Shown: positions 34,083 to 41,020 of the stretch, piece by piece
How positions within the stretch are numbered: the first letter of the stretch is position 1
How the letters are laid out: each line of letters begins with the position of its first letter
Assembly: GCA_029251465.1 (NCBI GenBank)
Contig: JAQXDI010000015.1
Coordinates: forward strand, 1 to 41,020
Length of the DNA stretch: 41,020 bases
Reading direction: 5' to 3'
Origin: Ascidiaceihabitans sp.
GTDB lineage: Bacteria; Pseudomonadota; Alphaproteobacteria; Rhodobacterales; Rhodobacteraceae
Made by a program: the position numbers and the translations under genes
The notes under the pieces: model-generated
The model's input: the letters and a program-made list of their open reading frames with translations, nothing else
Told to the model about the DNA's origin: nothing
The model's database searches: none

Positions 34083-35783
34083 ATGACTATGCGACTTTCT
34101 GTCGAGTCCGTTCTCGGCCAAACTGTGCAACCGACGACGTTCGGTGGCAACTTTTTATTCAACCGTGATGAACTGGGCGACGAGTCCGGTGATTTCAACG
34201 CGCTAGCAGCCGAGCTGGGCGTTGAATCACTGCGTTATCCGGGCGGCGCGATCACCGAATTCATGTTTGATTTGGAAAATCCCGACAGCACTGTCGGGTA
34301 CAATATCAAAGGCGAAGAACAAGAACTGGTGGGCCTCAGCGATTTCCTCGACTTCGCCGAAGCCGAAGGGAAATCCGTCACCATCGTTCTGCCCACGCGC
34401 AATTTCCTAAGCGATGCCACCGATCTGAACGGCAACCGGTTCGCCCGCTTTGATGATGAAATTATTCAGAATTTTGTCACAGATGTTGTGCGCGGCGAAT
34501 ACGGCGATGTGCCAATCGATGCCTTTGAAATCGGCAACGAATACTGGGGCAGCGGCGGCATGACCTCCGTTGAATACGGGCGCTTGTCCTCGCGAATGGC
34601 CGCCGTAATCGACGAAACGCTGGACACGCTAAAGGGCGAAACCGTCTGGCTAGCGGACACCGATGTCGTCGTGCAGGCCGGCACGAACTACAATTTCTCG
34701 AAACTGGATGACCGCTACGTCGATATCGAAGATGGTCAGGACACCATCACCCAGCTGGAAAAAGACTACGGCGTCGAGCTGAGCGACAATGCCTTACGTG
34801 ACAATGGCACGGTCAACTGGACGGCGGTGAACAACGAATTGCTGCTGGATAAATTTGACCGCCCCGAGGAAATCGAAGCCGTCGATGCAGTCGTGAACCA
34901 CCTCTACACACGTGATCACGACGCCCGCGAAGACCCCGAATTTGCCCTGAACACGATCGAGCAATACTGGGGACCGCATTTCGACGGCATCAAATCCTAC
35001 ATCACCGAATACAACCAAAAGGCGAACACAGCCAACTTTGGCGAAGACGACTATGGCCTCAAGAACGCGCATGAACTGCTGAATATCGTCGAGGAATTGA
35101 CCGATCACGGCGTCGATCAAGCCCATGTTTGGCCGCTGTCTCAGTTGACCGAAAACGCGCTGTCGCGTGGCTTTGCCTTTGAAAACCTGTCGCCCACCGG
35201 CGAGATGTTCAAAATGATGAACGAAGAACTGCCCGGCCTGCATGCCATCCAGTTTGACGGGGCGCAGGGGCGCGAAACCGAAGCCTCCAGCGCGAATGGC
35301 AGCCTGAACGTGCACGCCTTTGCAGAGCCTGGCAAAATGGTGCTGTATTTCGCCTCGAACACGGATGAAAACATCTCGTATGACGTGGATTTATCCGGCT
35401 TGATCATGGGCGCTGAGGACATCGACGTCACCGTTCTAGGCGTCGAAGACGGCGATGTTCCCGGCAACAAAAACGCGGCCGCCACCGTGCAGGAACGTGA
35501 CAGTGACAAGGTCGTGGATGACGGTGTGGTTCAGGCCGACCTAAAGCCGCACGAAATCATGCAGATCGTCATCGACAAACCCGTGTGGACGCCAGAAATG
35601 GAACAGGCTTTGGCAGCCCCCGTTGATGACGATTCCATGCCGCTGCCGATGGTTGATCCGGATAACACCCCGCTTGAACCAGAAGAGGCGTCAGAAGGCG
35701 AGGAAGACGACACAGACGTGTTCGAGGGGATGGATTTTGTGCTGATGCTCTTGCCACTTTTGGCGCTGGCAGGGTTGGGTTAG
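34083..35783 (+). CDS. Putative secreted clan-A glycoside hydrolase-like protein with hydrophobic C-terminal tail
   Basis: From ATG 34083 (AGGGG upstream) there are 566 residues, strongly acidic. Residues 1-350 look like a TIM barrel of glycoside hydrolase clan A. They have RYPGGAITEF (51-60), DAFEIGNEYWG with the proposed general acid Glu153, VVNHLYTRDHD (270-280), and SYITEYN with the proposed nucleophile Glu309. A beta-sandwich-like domain follows at about 390-515, then a Pro/Glu/Asp linker and a C-terminal hydrophobic stretch (FVLMLLPLLALAGLG) without a following basic cluster. There is no signal peptide. This resembles arabinofuranosidase- or xylosidase-type enzymes (GH39/51/79-like). 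Substrate unknown. The acidic linker and tail suggest secretion or surface attachment by a non-Sec route. Confidence 0.6.
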   Translation: MTMRLSVESVLGQTVQPTTFGGNFLFNRDELGDESGDFNALAAELGVESLRYPGGAITEFMFDLENPDSTVGYNIKGEEQELVGLSDFLDFAEAEGKSVTIVLPTRNFLSDATDLNGNRFARFDDEIIQNFVTDVVRGEYGDVPIDAFEIGNEYWGSGGMTSVEYGRLSSRMAAVIDETLDTLKGETVWLADTDVVVQAGTNYNFSKLDDRYVDIEDGQDTITQLEKDYGVELSDNALRDNGTVNWTAVNNELLLDKFDRPEEIEAVDAVVNHLYTRDHDAREDPEFALNTIEQYWGPHFDGIKSYITEYNQKANTANFGEDDYGLKNAHELLNIVEELTDHGVDQAHVWPLSQLTENALSRGFAFENLSPTGEMFKMMNEELPGLHAIQFDGAQGRETEASSANGSLNVHAFAEPGKMVLYFASNTDENISYDVDLSGLIMGAEDIDVTVLGVEDGDVPGNKNAAATVQERDSDKVVDDGVVQADLKPHEIMQIVIDKPVWTPEMEQALAAPVDDDSMPLPMVDPDNTPLEPEEASEGEEDDTDVFEGMDFVLMLLPLLALAGLG

Positions 35784-35799
35784 CCCCACGCGCAGGCAC

Positions 35800-35829
35800 A
35801 AAAAAACCGCGCCGTTTCGGGCGCGGTTT
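35800..35829 (-). terminator. Rho-independent terminator of tauBC
   Basis: AAACCGCGCC (35804-35813) and GGCGCGGTTT (35820-35829) form a perfect 10-bp stem. On the minus strand it is followed by further T residues. It lies 26 bases past the tauC stop; it could also stop plus-strand transcription. Confidence 0.85.
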
Positions 35830-35854
35830 CAATTCGTTCAGATCAGGCGTTAGA

Positions 35855-37114
35855 TCAGCCTTTGCCTTTCCAAGGCACCAGCATCTTTTCTGCCTGACGC
35901 ATCAGCATATCGATGCCAAAACCAATCACACCAATCAGGATGATACCCATCACAACGATGTCGGTGTTTTGGAACTTGGCCGCGACCATGATCATCATGC
36001 CAGCACCCTTTTCCGCCGCAACCAGTTCGGCCGCAACAACGGTGCCCCAACAGACGCCCATCGCAACACGCGCGCCGGTGAAAATCTCGGGCAGCGAGTT
36101 AGGGATGATAACGTGACGCATGATTTGCGCCTTGCTGGCACCCAGCGAATAGGCTGCGTGCACTTTGGCGATGTTCACACCCGACACACCGGATCGCGCC
36201 GCAATGGCCATGATCCAAAGGGCCGCAAGGAACAGCAAGATGATCTTACCGGTCTCACCAATCCCGAACCAAATGATCACCAGCGGGATCAAGGCAAGTG
36301 GCGGCACCGGGCGCATGAATTCCACGATCGGGTCAAACCACCCGCGGAACCAGTTGCTAAGACCCATGGCATAACCCAGCGGAATGCCGACAATCGCACC
36401 ACAGATAAAGCCCGCGATCACACGATACAGCGACCACCCGAGGTGACCCAGCAATGGCGTGTCACGGAAACCGTCTTTGGCCACCCGGATAAAGCGCCAG
36501 AAGGTCGCCTCGGGGGATGGCAAATACAGCTCTTCCATCTGCGCGCCTTTGGATGGCACAAAGTTCGGCGTGCCCTTGTCTGACAAGTTCACAACGCCGC
36601 CGTCAACTTTGACAGAAGCGCCCCGTTGGATCGACTGGCCGTTGATTTCCACAACCGGTGCGTCAGCTTTGGTTTGCTCGTCGTTTTGCCAGACGTTGAC
36701 CAGCTTCGTGCGATAGCTCGCAACTGTGATGCTGTCATTCTTGGCAAAGCCGTCACCGGCCTCGACTTCGGGCGCTTTCGGTTTTTCTTTGCGGTCATGG
36801 ACCAGCACCGAAACCGTGGCCGTGTCGCGATCATTGCCGTTGGCGATGGTGTATTCGAACGACGTTGTGCCCTCGAATGGGCCGGGCATGTGCATGAAAC
36901 GCGGCAACAAGGATGACCCCGTGAACATGCCCCACAACACAAACAGCGCAAGGATCGAAATGACCCCCGCCGCGCGGTTCGGGCGCACAGCACTTTCGTC
37001 ACCAAAGGTAACGGTCTTAAGCGAGGTGTAGTCCTTTACGCCGGCACCCTGGATTTTGTTGACGATGTAGAACGAGCCGACAAAGATGCCGACATAAATC
37101 AAAAGAGGGATCAT
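35855..37114 (-). CDS. tauC: Taurine ABC transporter permease with an inserted cadherin-like periplasmic domain
   Basis: The 419-residue protein from ATG 37114 is much longer than the usual 250-280. Residues 1-20 and 48-70 are membrane segments. Residues 79-106 (PFEGTTSFEYTIANGNDRDT) and 118-190 (FAKNDSITVASYRTKLVNV, EINGQSIQRGASVKVDGG) match the alternating pattern of cadherin-like/VCBS tandem repeats. From about 205 the standard TauC/SsuC permease core begins: LGWSLYRVIAGFICGAIVGIPLGYAMG, PVPPLALIPLVIIWFGIGE and the EAA-type loop HAAYSLGASKAQIMRHVIIPNSLPEIFTG. It overlaps tauB by 4 bases. It imports taurine with TauA and TauB. Confidence 0.88.
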   Translation of the reverse strand: MIPLLIYVGIFVGSFYIVNKIQGAGVKDYTSLKTVTFGDESAVRPNRAAGVISILALFVLWGMFTGSSLLPRFMHMPGPFEGTTSFEYTIANGNDRDTATVSVLVHDRKEKPKAPEVEAGDGFAKNDSITVASYRTKLVNVWQNDEQTKADAPVVEINGQSIQRGASVKVDGGVVNLSDKGTPNFVPSKGAQMEELYLPSPEATFWRFIRVAKDGFRDTPLLGHLGWSLYRVIAGFICGAIVGIPLGYAMGLSNWFRGWFDPIVEFMRPVPPLALIPLVIIWFGIGETGKIILLFLAALWIMAIAARSGVSGVNIAKVHAAYSLGASKAQIMRHVIIPNSLPEIFTGARVAMGVCWGTVVAAELVAAEKGAGMMIMVAAKFQNTDIVVMGIILIGVIGFGIDMLMRQAEKMLVPWKGKG

Positions 37115-37917
37115 GCGCTTTCCTCCGACGCACCCATAATTTCTTCTTCCATAGCCCAAATCATGTTCAGGATTTCTTCGCGTTTTGCTGCGAAATCTGG
37201 ATGCTTCTTAACTTCACGCAAATCCGCCTCGACGCCCATTTCAGCGAATGGCAAACGGTATTCTTTGTGAATACGTCCCGGGCGCGGGGCCATAACGATG
37301 ACGCGTTCACCCAGCAACAATGCCTCGTCGACCGAGTGGGTGATCAGGATGATCGTTTTGCCGGTTTCTTTCCACAGCTTCAGAACCAACGACTGCATCT
37401 TTTCGCGCGTCAACGCGTCCAAGGCCCCCAGCGGTTCATCCATCAAAATCACGTCCGGGTCATTGGCCAGACAACGGGCCAAAGCCACACGCTGCTGCAT
37501 CCCACCGGACAATTCATAGACGGCTTTTTCTTTGAAATCTTGCAGACCGACAACGTCCAGCAGGTGATTGACCACCTCGGCTTTGTCGCCTTTGGGCATG
37601 CCCTTCATCGAGGGACCAAAGCCGACATTGTCACGCACCGACATCAACTCAAACAAAGCGCCTTGTAGGAACACCATGCCGCGATGCGCGTCAGGACCTT
37701 GGATCACGTCACCGTTCAAAACCATCTGGCCTTCGGTCGGGGCCAAAAAGCCCGCAACGATGTTCAGCAATGTTGTTTTACCGCAGCCTGATGGCCCCAG
37801 CACGCTCATCAACTCGCCTGCTTTGAGGTCGAGCGTGATGTCTTTCAATGCCTGAACCGATCCGCCGCCAGGCAGATCAAAACGCATTGAGAGTTTTTCG
37901 ATTGATAGTCCGGACAT
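37111..37917 (-). CDS. tauB: Taurine ABC transporter ATP-binding protein
   Basis: ATG 37917 (AGGTGGGA upstream) starts a 268-residue ATPase. It has Walker A GPSGCGKTTLL, Q-loop FLQGALF, signature LSGGMQQRVALARCLA, Walker B VILMDEPLGALD and switch HSVDEALLL. These match the nitrate/sulfonate/taurine group. The C-terminal tail is longer than in SsuB and rich in Glu. It drives taurine import. The stop overlaps the tauC start by four bases (ATGA). It lies 129 bases downstream of tauA, with a terminator-like hairpin in between. Confidence 0.93.
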   Translation of the reverse strand: MSGLSIEKLSMRFDLPGGGSVQALKDITLDLKAGELMSVLGPSGCGKTTLLNIVAGFLAPTEGQMVLNGDVIQGPDAHRGMVFLQGALFELMSVRDNVGFGPSMKGMPKGDKAEVVNHLLDVVGLQDFKEKAVYELSGGMQQRVALARCLANDPDVILMDEPLGALDALTREKMQSLVLKLWKETGKTIILITHSVDEALLLGERVIVMAPRPGRIHKEYRLPFAEMGVEADLREVKKHPDFAAKREEILNMIWAMEEEIMGASEESA

Positions 37918-37995
37918 GTTTCCCACCTGTCGGTTGCCGTAAATTAGGCAGATGATACAGGGTATTCCCCGTTTTTTCGATTTCTTATTCTAATC

Positions 37996-38030
37996 AAAAA
38001 GGGGTCCGGCGCGATTTTGCGCCGAACCCC
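37996..38030 (-). terminator. Intrinsic terminator/attenuator between tauA and tauB
   Basis: GGGGTCCGGCGC (38001-38012) pairs with GCGCCGAACCCC (38019-38030) with one mismatch, followed on the minus strand by TTTTT (37996-38000). Partial read-through would give more receptor than permease. Confidence 0.8.
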
Positions 38031-38046
38031 GAAGTCACTCAGTAAC

Positions 38047-39045
38047 TTACTTGGTTGCAGCCAAAGGACCTGCGTTAACCGCACCCTCGTAGCTGTCCAA
38101 AGATGAATCGATGGAACCAGCAGTTACAAAGACGTCTGCAACGCCTTTCATGAATGTCGCAGCGTTGCCGCCCAACCATACTTCGGACAATTGCTCGTCA
38201 ACGGATGGGAACTTCATCGTGGAAATCGCGCCACGTGCAGCTTCCAGATCCATACCCGCTTGCTCGGCGATAACGGTCAGCATGTCGTCGTTCGGGTTGG
38301 AATTCCATTCGGCGTTGGCAGCAGCAGTCACGGCCAAGAATTTGGACACAACGTCGCCGTTTTCAGCAACATAGCCCGCTGGACCGGATGTTACGTCAAA
38401 CACCAAGATGCCCAAGGCTTCTTTTTCGGCGCCTGTCAGCAATGTGTTGCCGTGCTCGCGCATGGACGTCAGACCGCCACCGTAACCACAAGCAAAATCA
38501 ACTGCGCCTTGGCCCAGTGCTGCCGCACCTTCTGGTGGTGCCATGTCAACGATTGTCAGTGAATCAAGTGCAACACCGAAGTGGTCCATTTGACGCAAGA
38601 AACCGTAGTGAGCCGCTGTGCCCAAAGGAACCGCAACTTTTTTGCCGGCCAATTCGCCAGCAGAGTCTGCGTCGATTTCAAGGCCAGCTGCGATTACGCA
38701 GTTGTCGTTGTCAGAGTAGGAAACCGCAACGTCCAGAACTTGGATGTCTTGGCCGCCGGAGGCTGCAACTACGAACGGTGGAACACCTTGGGATACGGAC
38801 AACTGAACGTCGCCGGATGCCATGGCTGCGGACATTGCTGTACCGGTTTCAAAGGAAACCCAGTTTACTGTCATGCCCAGTGCTTCGTCGTATGCGCCGG
38901 AGGCTTTGGAGGCCAACATTGGCATTGGCCACTCAAGGAAATAGCCGACAGTGATTTCGCCGTGGCCATCTGCGGATGCCGCTTGTGCGCCTGCGATCAT
39001 TGCGATTGATGCTGCTGCACCCATCAATTTTGTTTTGAAAGTCAT
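38047..39045 (-). CDS. tauA: Taurine ABC transporter substrate-binding protein
   Basis: ATG 39045 (GGGAGAG upstream) starts a 332-residue protein with a signal peptide (MTFKTKLMGAAASIAMIAG to ASA). The mature part begins ADGHGEITVGYFLEWPMPML, with GTAMSAAMASGDVQLSVSQGVPPFVVA and LAGKKVAVPLGTAAHYGFLRQMD as in TauA/SsuA-type periplasmic receptors. It binds taurine or an alkylsulfonate. The taurine assignment rests on the divergent tpa gene, not on residues. Confidence 0.9.
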   Translation of the reverse strand: MTFKTKLMGAAASIAMIAGAQAASADGHGEITVGYFLEWPMPMLASKASGAYDEALGMTVNWVSFETGTAMSAAMASGDVQLSVSQGVPPFVVAASGGQDIQVLDVAVSYSDNDNCVIAAGLEIDADSAGELAGKKVAVPLGTAAHYGFLRQMDHFGVALDSLTIVDMAPPEGAAALGQGAVDFACGYGGGLTSMREHGNTLLTGAEKEALGILVFDVTSGPAGYVAENGDVVSKFLAVTAAANAEWNSNPNDDMLTVIAEQAGMDLEAARGAISTMKFPSVDEQLSEVWLGGNAATFMKGVADVFVTAGSIDSSLDSYEGAVNAGPLAATK

Positions 39046-39321
39046 TCGTCTCTCCCGTGTTGGCACCACATTGTGTGGCGCTCGTTTTAGCTTAGGTGAA
39101 CATTCACCATGCGCATGTGCGTCCCGAAGAACAAGACGGGCTGCAACGCTGCGCCGATCCGAACCGATATTCAGATCAGGATCAACGGTTTTTAACGCAA
39201 TTTACAAAAACCAAATTTCACATACACGCCACTTTCAAACACCGAAAACGACGTAGCGTCGTTGTTATATTGCGCTTTTTTCCGCGTGCCCCCATCAAAC
39301 CCGCTGACAGGCCCTGCATTT

Positions 39322-39353
39322 TGGCGCTATATGATGAAATCAACTGGCCCTAT
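39322..39353. promoter_or_regulatory. Direct repeats in the tauA-tpa gap (possible TauR sites)
   Basis: The 400-base divergent region 39046-39445 has no gene. It holds TGGCGCTAT (39322-39330) and TGGCCCTAT (39345-39353), direct repeats differing at one base and starting 23 bases apart. The MocR-type regulator TauR of Rhodobacter binds direct repeats of broadly similar type at the tpa promoter, from memory. No tauR lies in the window. Confidence 0.4.
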
Positions 39354-39445
39354 CGGAATCGCCGCTTTTTCAGTCATCTAACTTCAAGACGGGCTGAATC
39401 CGCCCTCAATTCACTGATATTTCACAAAATACTGGAGCACCGACC

Positions 39446-40840
39446 ATGGACGGCACATTTAACGAAAACGATATCAGCCGCGTTGTCGAAGCCGACCGCG
39501 CAAATGTGTGGCATCACCTGACGCAGCACGAACAGTTTTTCACCGGCGCTGATCCCAAGATCATCGTTGAAGGAAAAGGCCTGCGCGTTTGGGACCAAAA
39601 AGGTATTGAGCACATCGACGCCGTCGCCGGTGGCGTGTGGACAGTCAACGTCGGCTACGGCCGCGAATCAATGGGCGACGCCGTGCGCGATGCCATTGTT
39701 AAGATGAACTTCTTTGGCGGCACGGCGGGCACGATCCCGGGCGCGCTATTCGCTGAAAAACTGGTTTCCAAAATGCCGGGTCTGGACCGCGTCTACTACG
39801 CAAACTCCGGTTCCGAGGCGAACGAAAAAGCCTTTAAAATGGTGCGCCAGATCGCACACAACAAATACGGCGGCAAAAAGCACAAGATCTTGTACCGTGA
39901 CCGCGACTACCACGGCACCACAATCGCCTGCCTGTCAGCCGGCGGCCAAGACGAACGCAACGCCCAATACGGCCCCTTCACACCGGGTTTTGTGCGCATC
40001 CCGCACTGCCTGGAATACCGCAAACACGAACAAGCTGGCGCACCAGAACAGAACTATGGCGAATGGGCCGCCAACCAGATCGAAGAGATCATCTTGCGCG
40101 AAGGCGCTGACACCGTTGGCGCGCTGTGCCTTGAACCAGTGACAGCCGGCGGCGGCGTGATCGAAGCCCCCGAGGGCTACTGGCCACGCGTCCAAGAGAT
40201 CTGCAAAAAATACGACATCCTGCTGCACATCGACGAAGTCGTCTGCGGCGTCGGTCGCACCGGCACATGGTTCGGCTACCAGCACTACGGCATCCAGCCA
40301 GACATGGTGTCGATGGCCAAAGGTGTGGCGTCCGGCTACGCGGCAATCTCGTGCCTCGTCACCACAAACGCCGTCTTCGACATGTTCAAAGACAACGCCT
40401 CTGACCACCTCAGCTACTTCCGCGATATTTCAACGTTTGGCGGCTGCACGGCTGGCCCAGCAGCGGCGATCGAAAACATGCGGATCATCGAAGACGAAGG
40501 TTTGCTCGAAAACTGCACCGCGATGGGCGACTACATGCTGGATCAACTGCACGCCTTGTCCGACAAACACGCCGTCGTTGGTGATGTGCGCGGCAAGGGC
40601 CTGTTCCTTGGTGTTGAACTGGTCAAAGACCGCGTCACCCGCGAAGCCGCAGACGAAAATCTGGTCAAAGCCGTCGTTGGCGATTGCATGAAAAACGCAG
40701 TCATCATCGGGGCCACCAACCGCTCGTTGCCCAGTCAAAACAACACGCTGTGCTTCTCGCCAGCTTTGATCGCAACCAAAGACGACATCGACCAAATCGT
40801 CGGCGCCGTGGACAACGCATTGGGTCGTGTCTTCGGCTAA
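39446..40840 (+). CDS. tpa: Taurine--pyruvate aminotransferase
   Basis: ATG 39446 follows CTGGAG. The 464-residue protein matches class III aminotransferases of the Tpa type: MDGTFNENDISRVVEADRAN, YYANSGSEANEKAFKM, YRDRDYHGTTIACLSAGG, LLHIDEVVCGVGRTGTWF and PLP-lysine segment DMVSMAKGVASGYAAIS. It moves the taurine amino group to pyruvate, forming sulfoacetaldehyde and alanine. The alanine can be recycled by Ald (7385). Divergent tauABC supplies taurine. xsc and pta, expected next, are not in the window; an IS begins 136 bases downstream. Confidence 0.95.
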   Translation: MDGTFNENDISRVVEADRANVWHHLTQHEQFFTGADPKIIVEGKGLRVWDQKGIEHIDAVAGGVWTVNVGYGRESMGDAVRDAIVKMNFFGGTAGTIPGALFAEKLVSKMPGLDRVYYANSGSEANEKAFKMVRQIAHNKYGGKKHKILYRDRDYHGTTIACLSAGGQDERNAQYGPFTPGFVRIPHCLEYRKHEQAGAPEQNYGEWAANQIEEIILREGADTVGALCLEPVTAGGGVIEAPEGYWPRVQEICKKYDILLHIDEVVCGVGRTGTWFGYQHYGIQPDMVSMAKGVASGYAAISCLVTTNAVFDMFKDNASDHLSYFRDISTFGGCTAGPAAAIENMRIIEDEGLLENCTAMGDYMLDQLHALSDKHAVVGDVRGKGLFLGVELVKDRVTREAADENLVKAVVGDCMKNAVIIGATNRSLPSQNNTLCFSPALIATKDDIDQIVGAVDNALGRVFG

Positions 40841-40861
40841 ACGCTAAGACATCATGATCCG

Positions 40862-40891
40862 AAAAGGCGGACCTTCGGGTCCGCCTTTTTT
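40862..40891 (+). terminator. Rho-independent terminator of tpa
   Basis: AAAAGGCGGACC (40862-40873) and GGTCCGCCTTTT (40878-40889) form a perfect 12-bp stem with a TTCG loop, followed by more T residues. Confidence 0.95.
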
Positions 40892-40976
40892 GTGGCGTGG
40901 GAATGTCTGCCATGCGGGGTGGTTTCAACGGGTCGACGCAACACTTTAATCTTTTTGGAAAGATGGAGTGTAGATT

Positions 40977-41020
40977 ATGGCCTATCGGAAGCGAGTATTT
41001 TTCACGGATAAACAGAAGGC
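40977..41020 (+). mobile_element. IS30-like transposase, 5' end only
   Basis: ATG 40977 begins MAYRKRVFFTDKQK, which resembles the opening of IS30-type transposases in Rhodobacterales (a basic start then TDKQK before the first HTH). Only 14 codons are inside the window. The left inverted repeat should lie between about 40892 and 40970. GGTTTCAACGGGTCGACGCA around 40921-40940 is a candidate start. It sits just after the tpa terminator. Confidence 0.6.

Noticed and set aside
1..41020. CRISPR array, rRNA operon, prophage or defence island
   Set aside because: No regularly spaced repeats, rRNA-like sequence, phage structural genes or defence genes were recognised.

Overview
The window looks like chromosomal DNA of a marine Rhodobacterales (Roseobacter-group) alphaproteobacterium. 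The basis is protein content recognised by eye: a malyl-CoA lyase of the Rhodobacter Mcl1 type, a DgcN/DgcA pair for D-glutamate, taurine:pyruvate aminotransferase beside a TauABC transporter, a Hint-domain protein, an RTX-like acidic protein, a TIGR02300 protein and a TAXI-type TRAP transporter. No genus is claimed.

Layout. 1-6807: end of rpsU with its terminator, then a DctB/DctD-like two-component system followed by a TAXI-TRAP receptor and a fused TRAP permease. An identical 16-bp palindrome stands before dctB and before the receptor gene, which suggests one regulon. The regulator has lost the GAFTGA loop needed for sigma-54, and the kinase gene is frameshifted at a T run. 6782-8503: an Lrp-type regulator divergent from alanine dehydrogenase, with a 13-bp inverted repeat between them. 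8691-11758: Hint protein, MscL, a GST, a tiny membrane peptide reading through an A7 run, and YtoQ. 11772-19803 (minus strand): pheT, an esterase, pheS, a frameshifted aquaporin, rplT/rpmI, a small membrane protein and pyruvate kinase. 19913-24953: N-formylglutamate amidohydrolase, DUF1244, an RTX-like gene split by an in-frame TAA, and a dgcN-dgcA-dat operon for D-amino acids.

25244-34000: mcl1, a DUF302 gene whose ribosome-binding site lies in a perfect hairpin, an Lrp/LysE divergent pair, a secreted protein with a duplicated Cys-containing domain, accA, an alpha/beta hydrolase, GNAT, GntR, a YgjP-like metallopeptidase, TIGR02300, tRNA-Ala(GGC) with a partial 3' copy downstream, and DUF2189. 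34083-35783: an acidic, putative clan-A glycoside hydrolase with a hydrophobic C-terminal tail. 35855-41020: tauABC on the minus strand, tpa on the plus strand, then the start of an IS30-like transposase. TauC has an unusual periplasmic insertion that reads like a cadherin-like/VCBS adhesin repeat.

How the parts work together: much of the window serves uptake and breakdown of organic acids, amino acids and taurine (TRAP, Ald, DgcN/DgcA/Dat, Mcl1, TauABC/Tpa), mixed with housekeeping genes. Four genes appear interrupted (dctB, the 11171 peptide, aqpZ and the RTX gene). Three of these are consistent with one-base losses in or beside homopolymer runs, so consensus error must be weighed against true decay. 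No CRISPR array, rRNA, prophage or defence island was seen.
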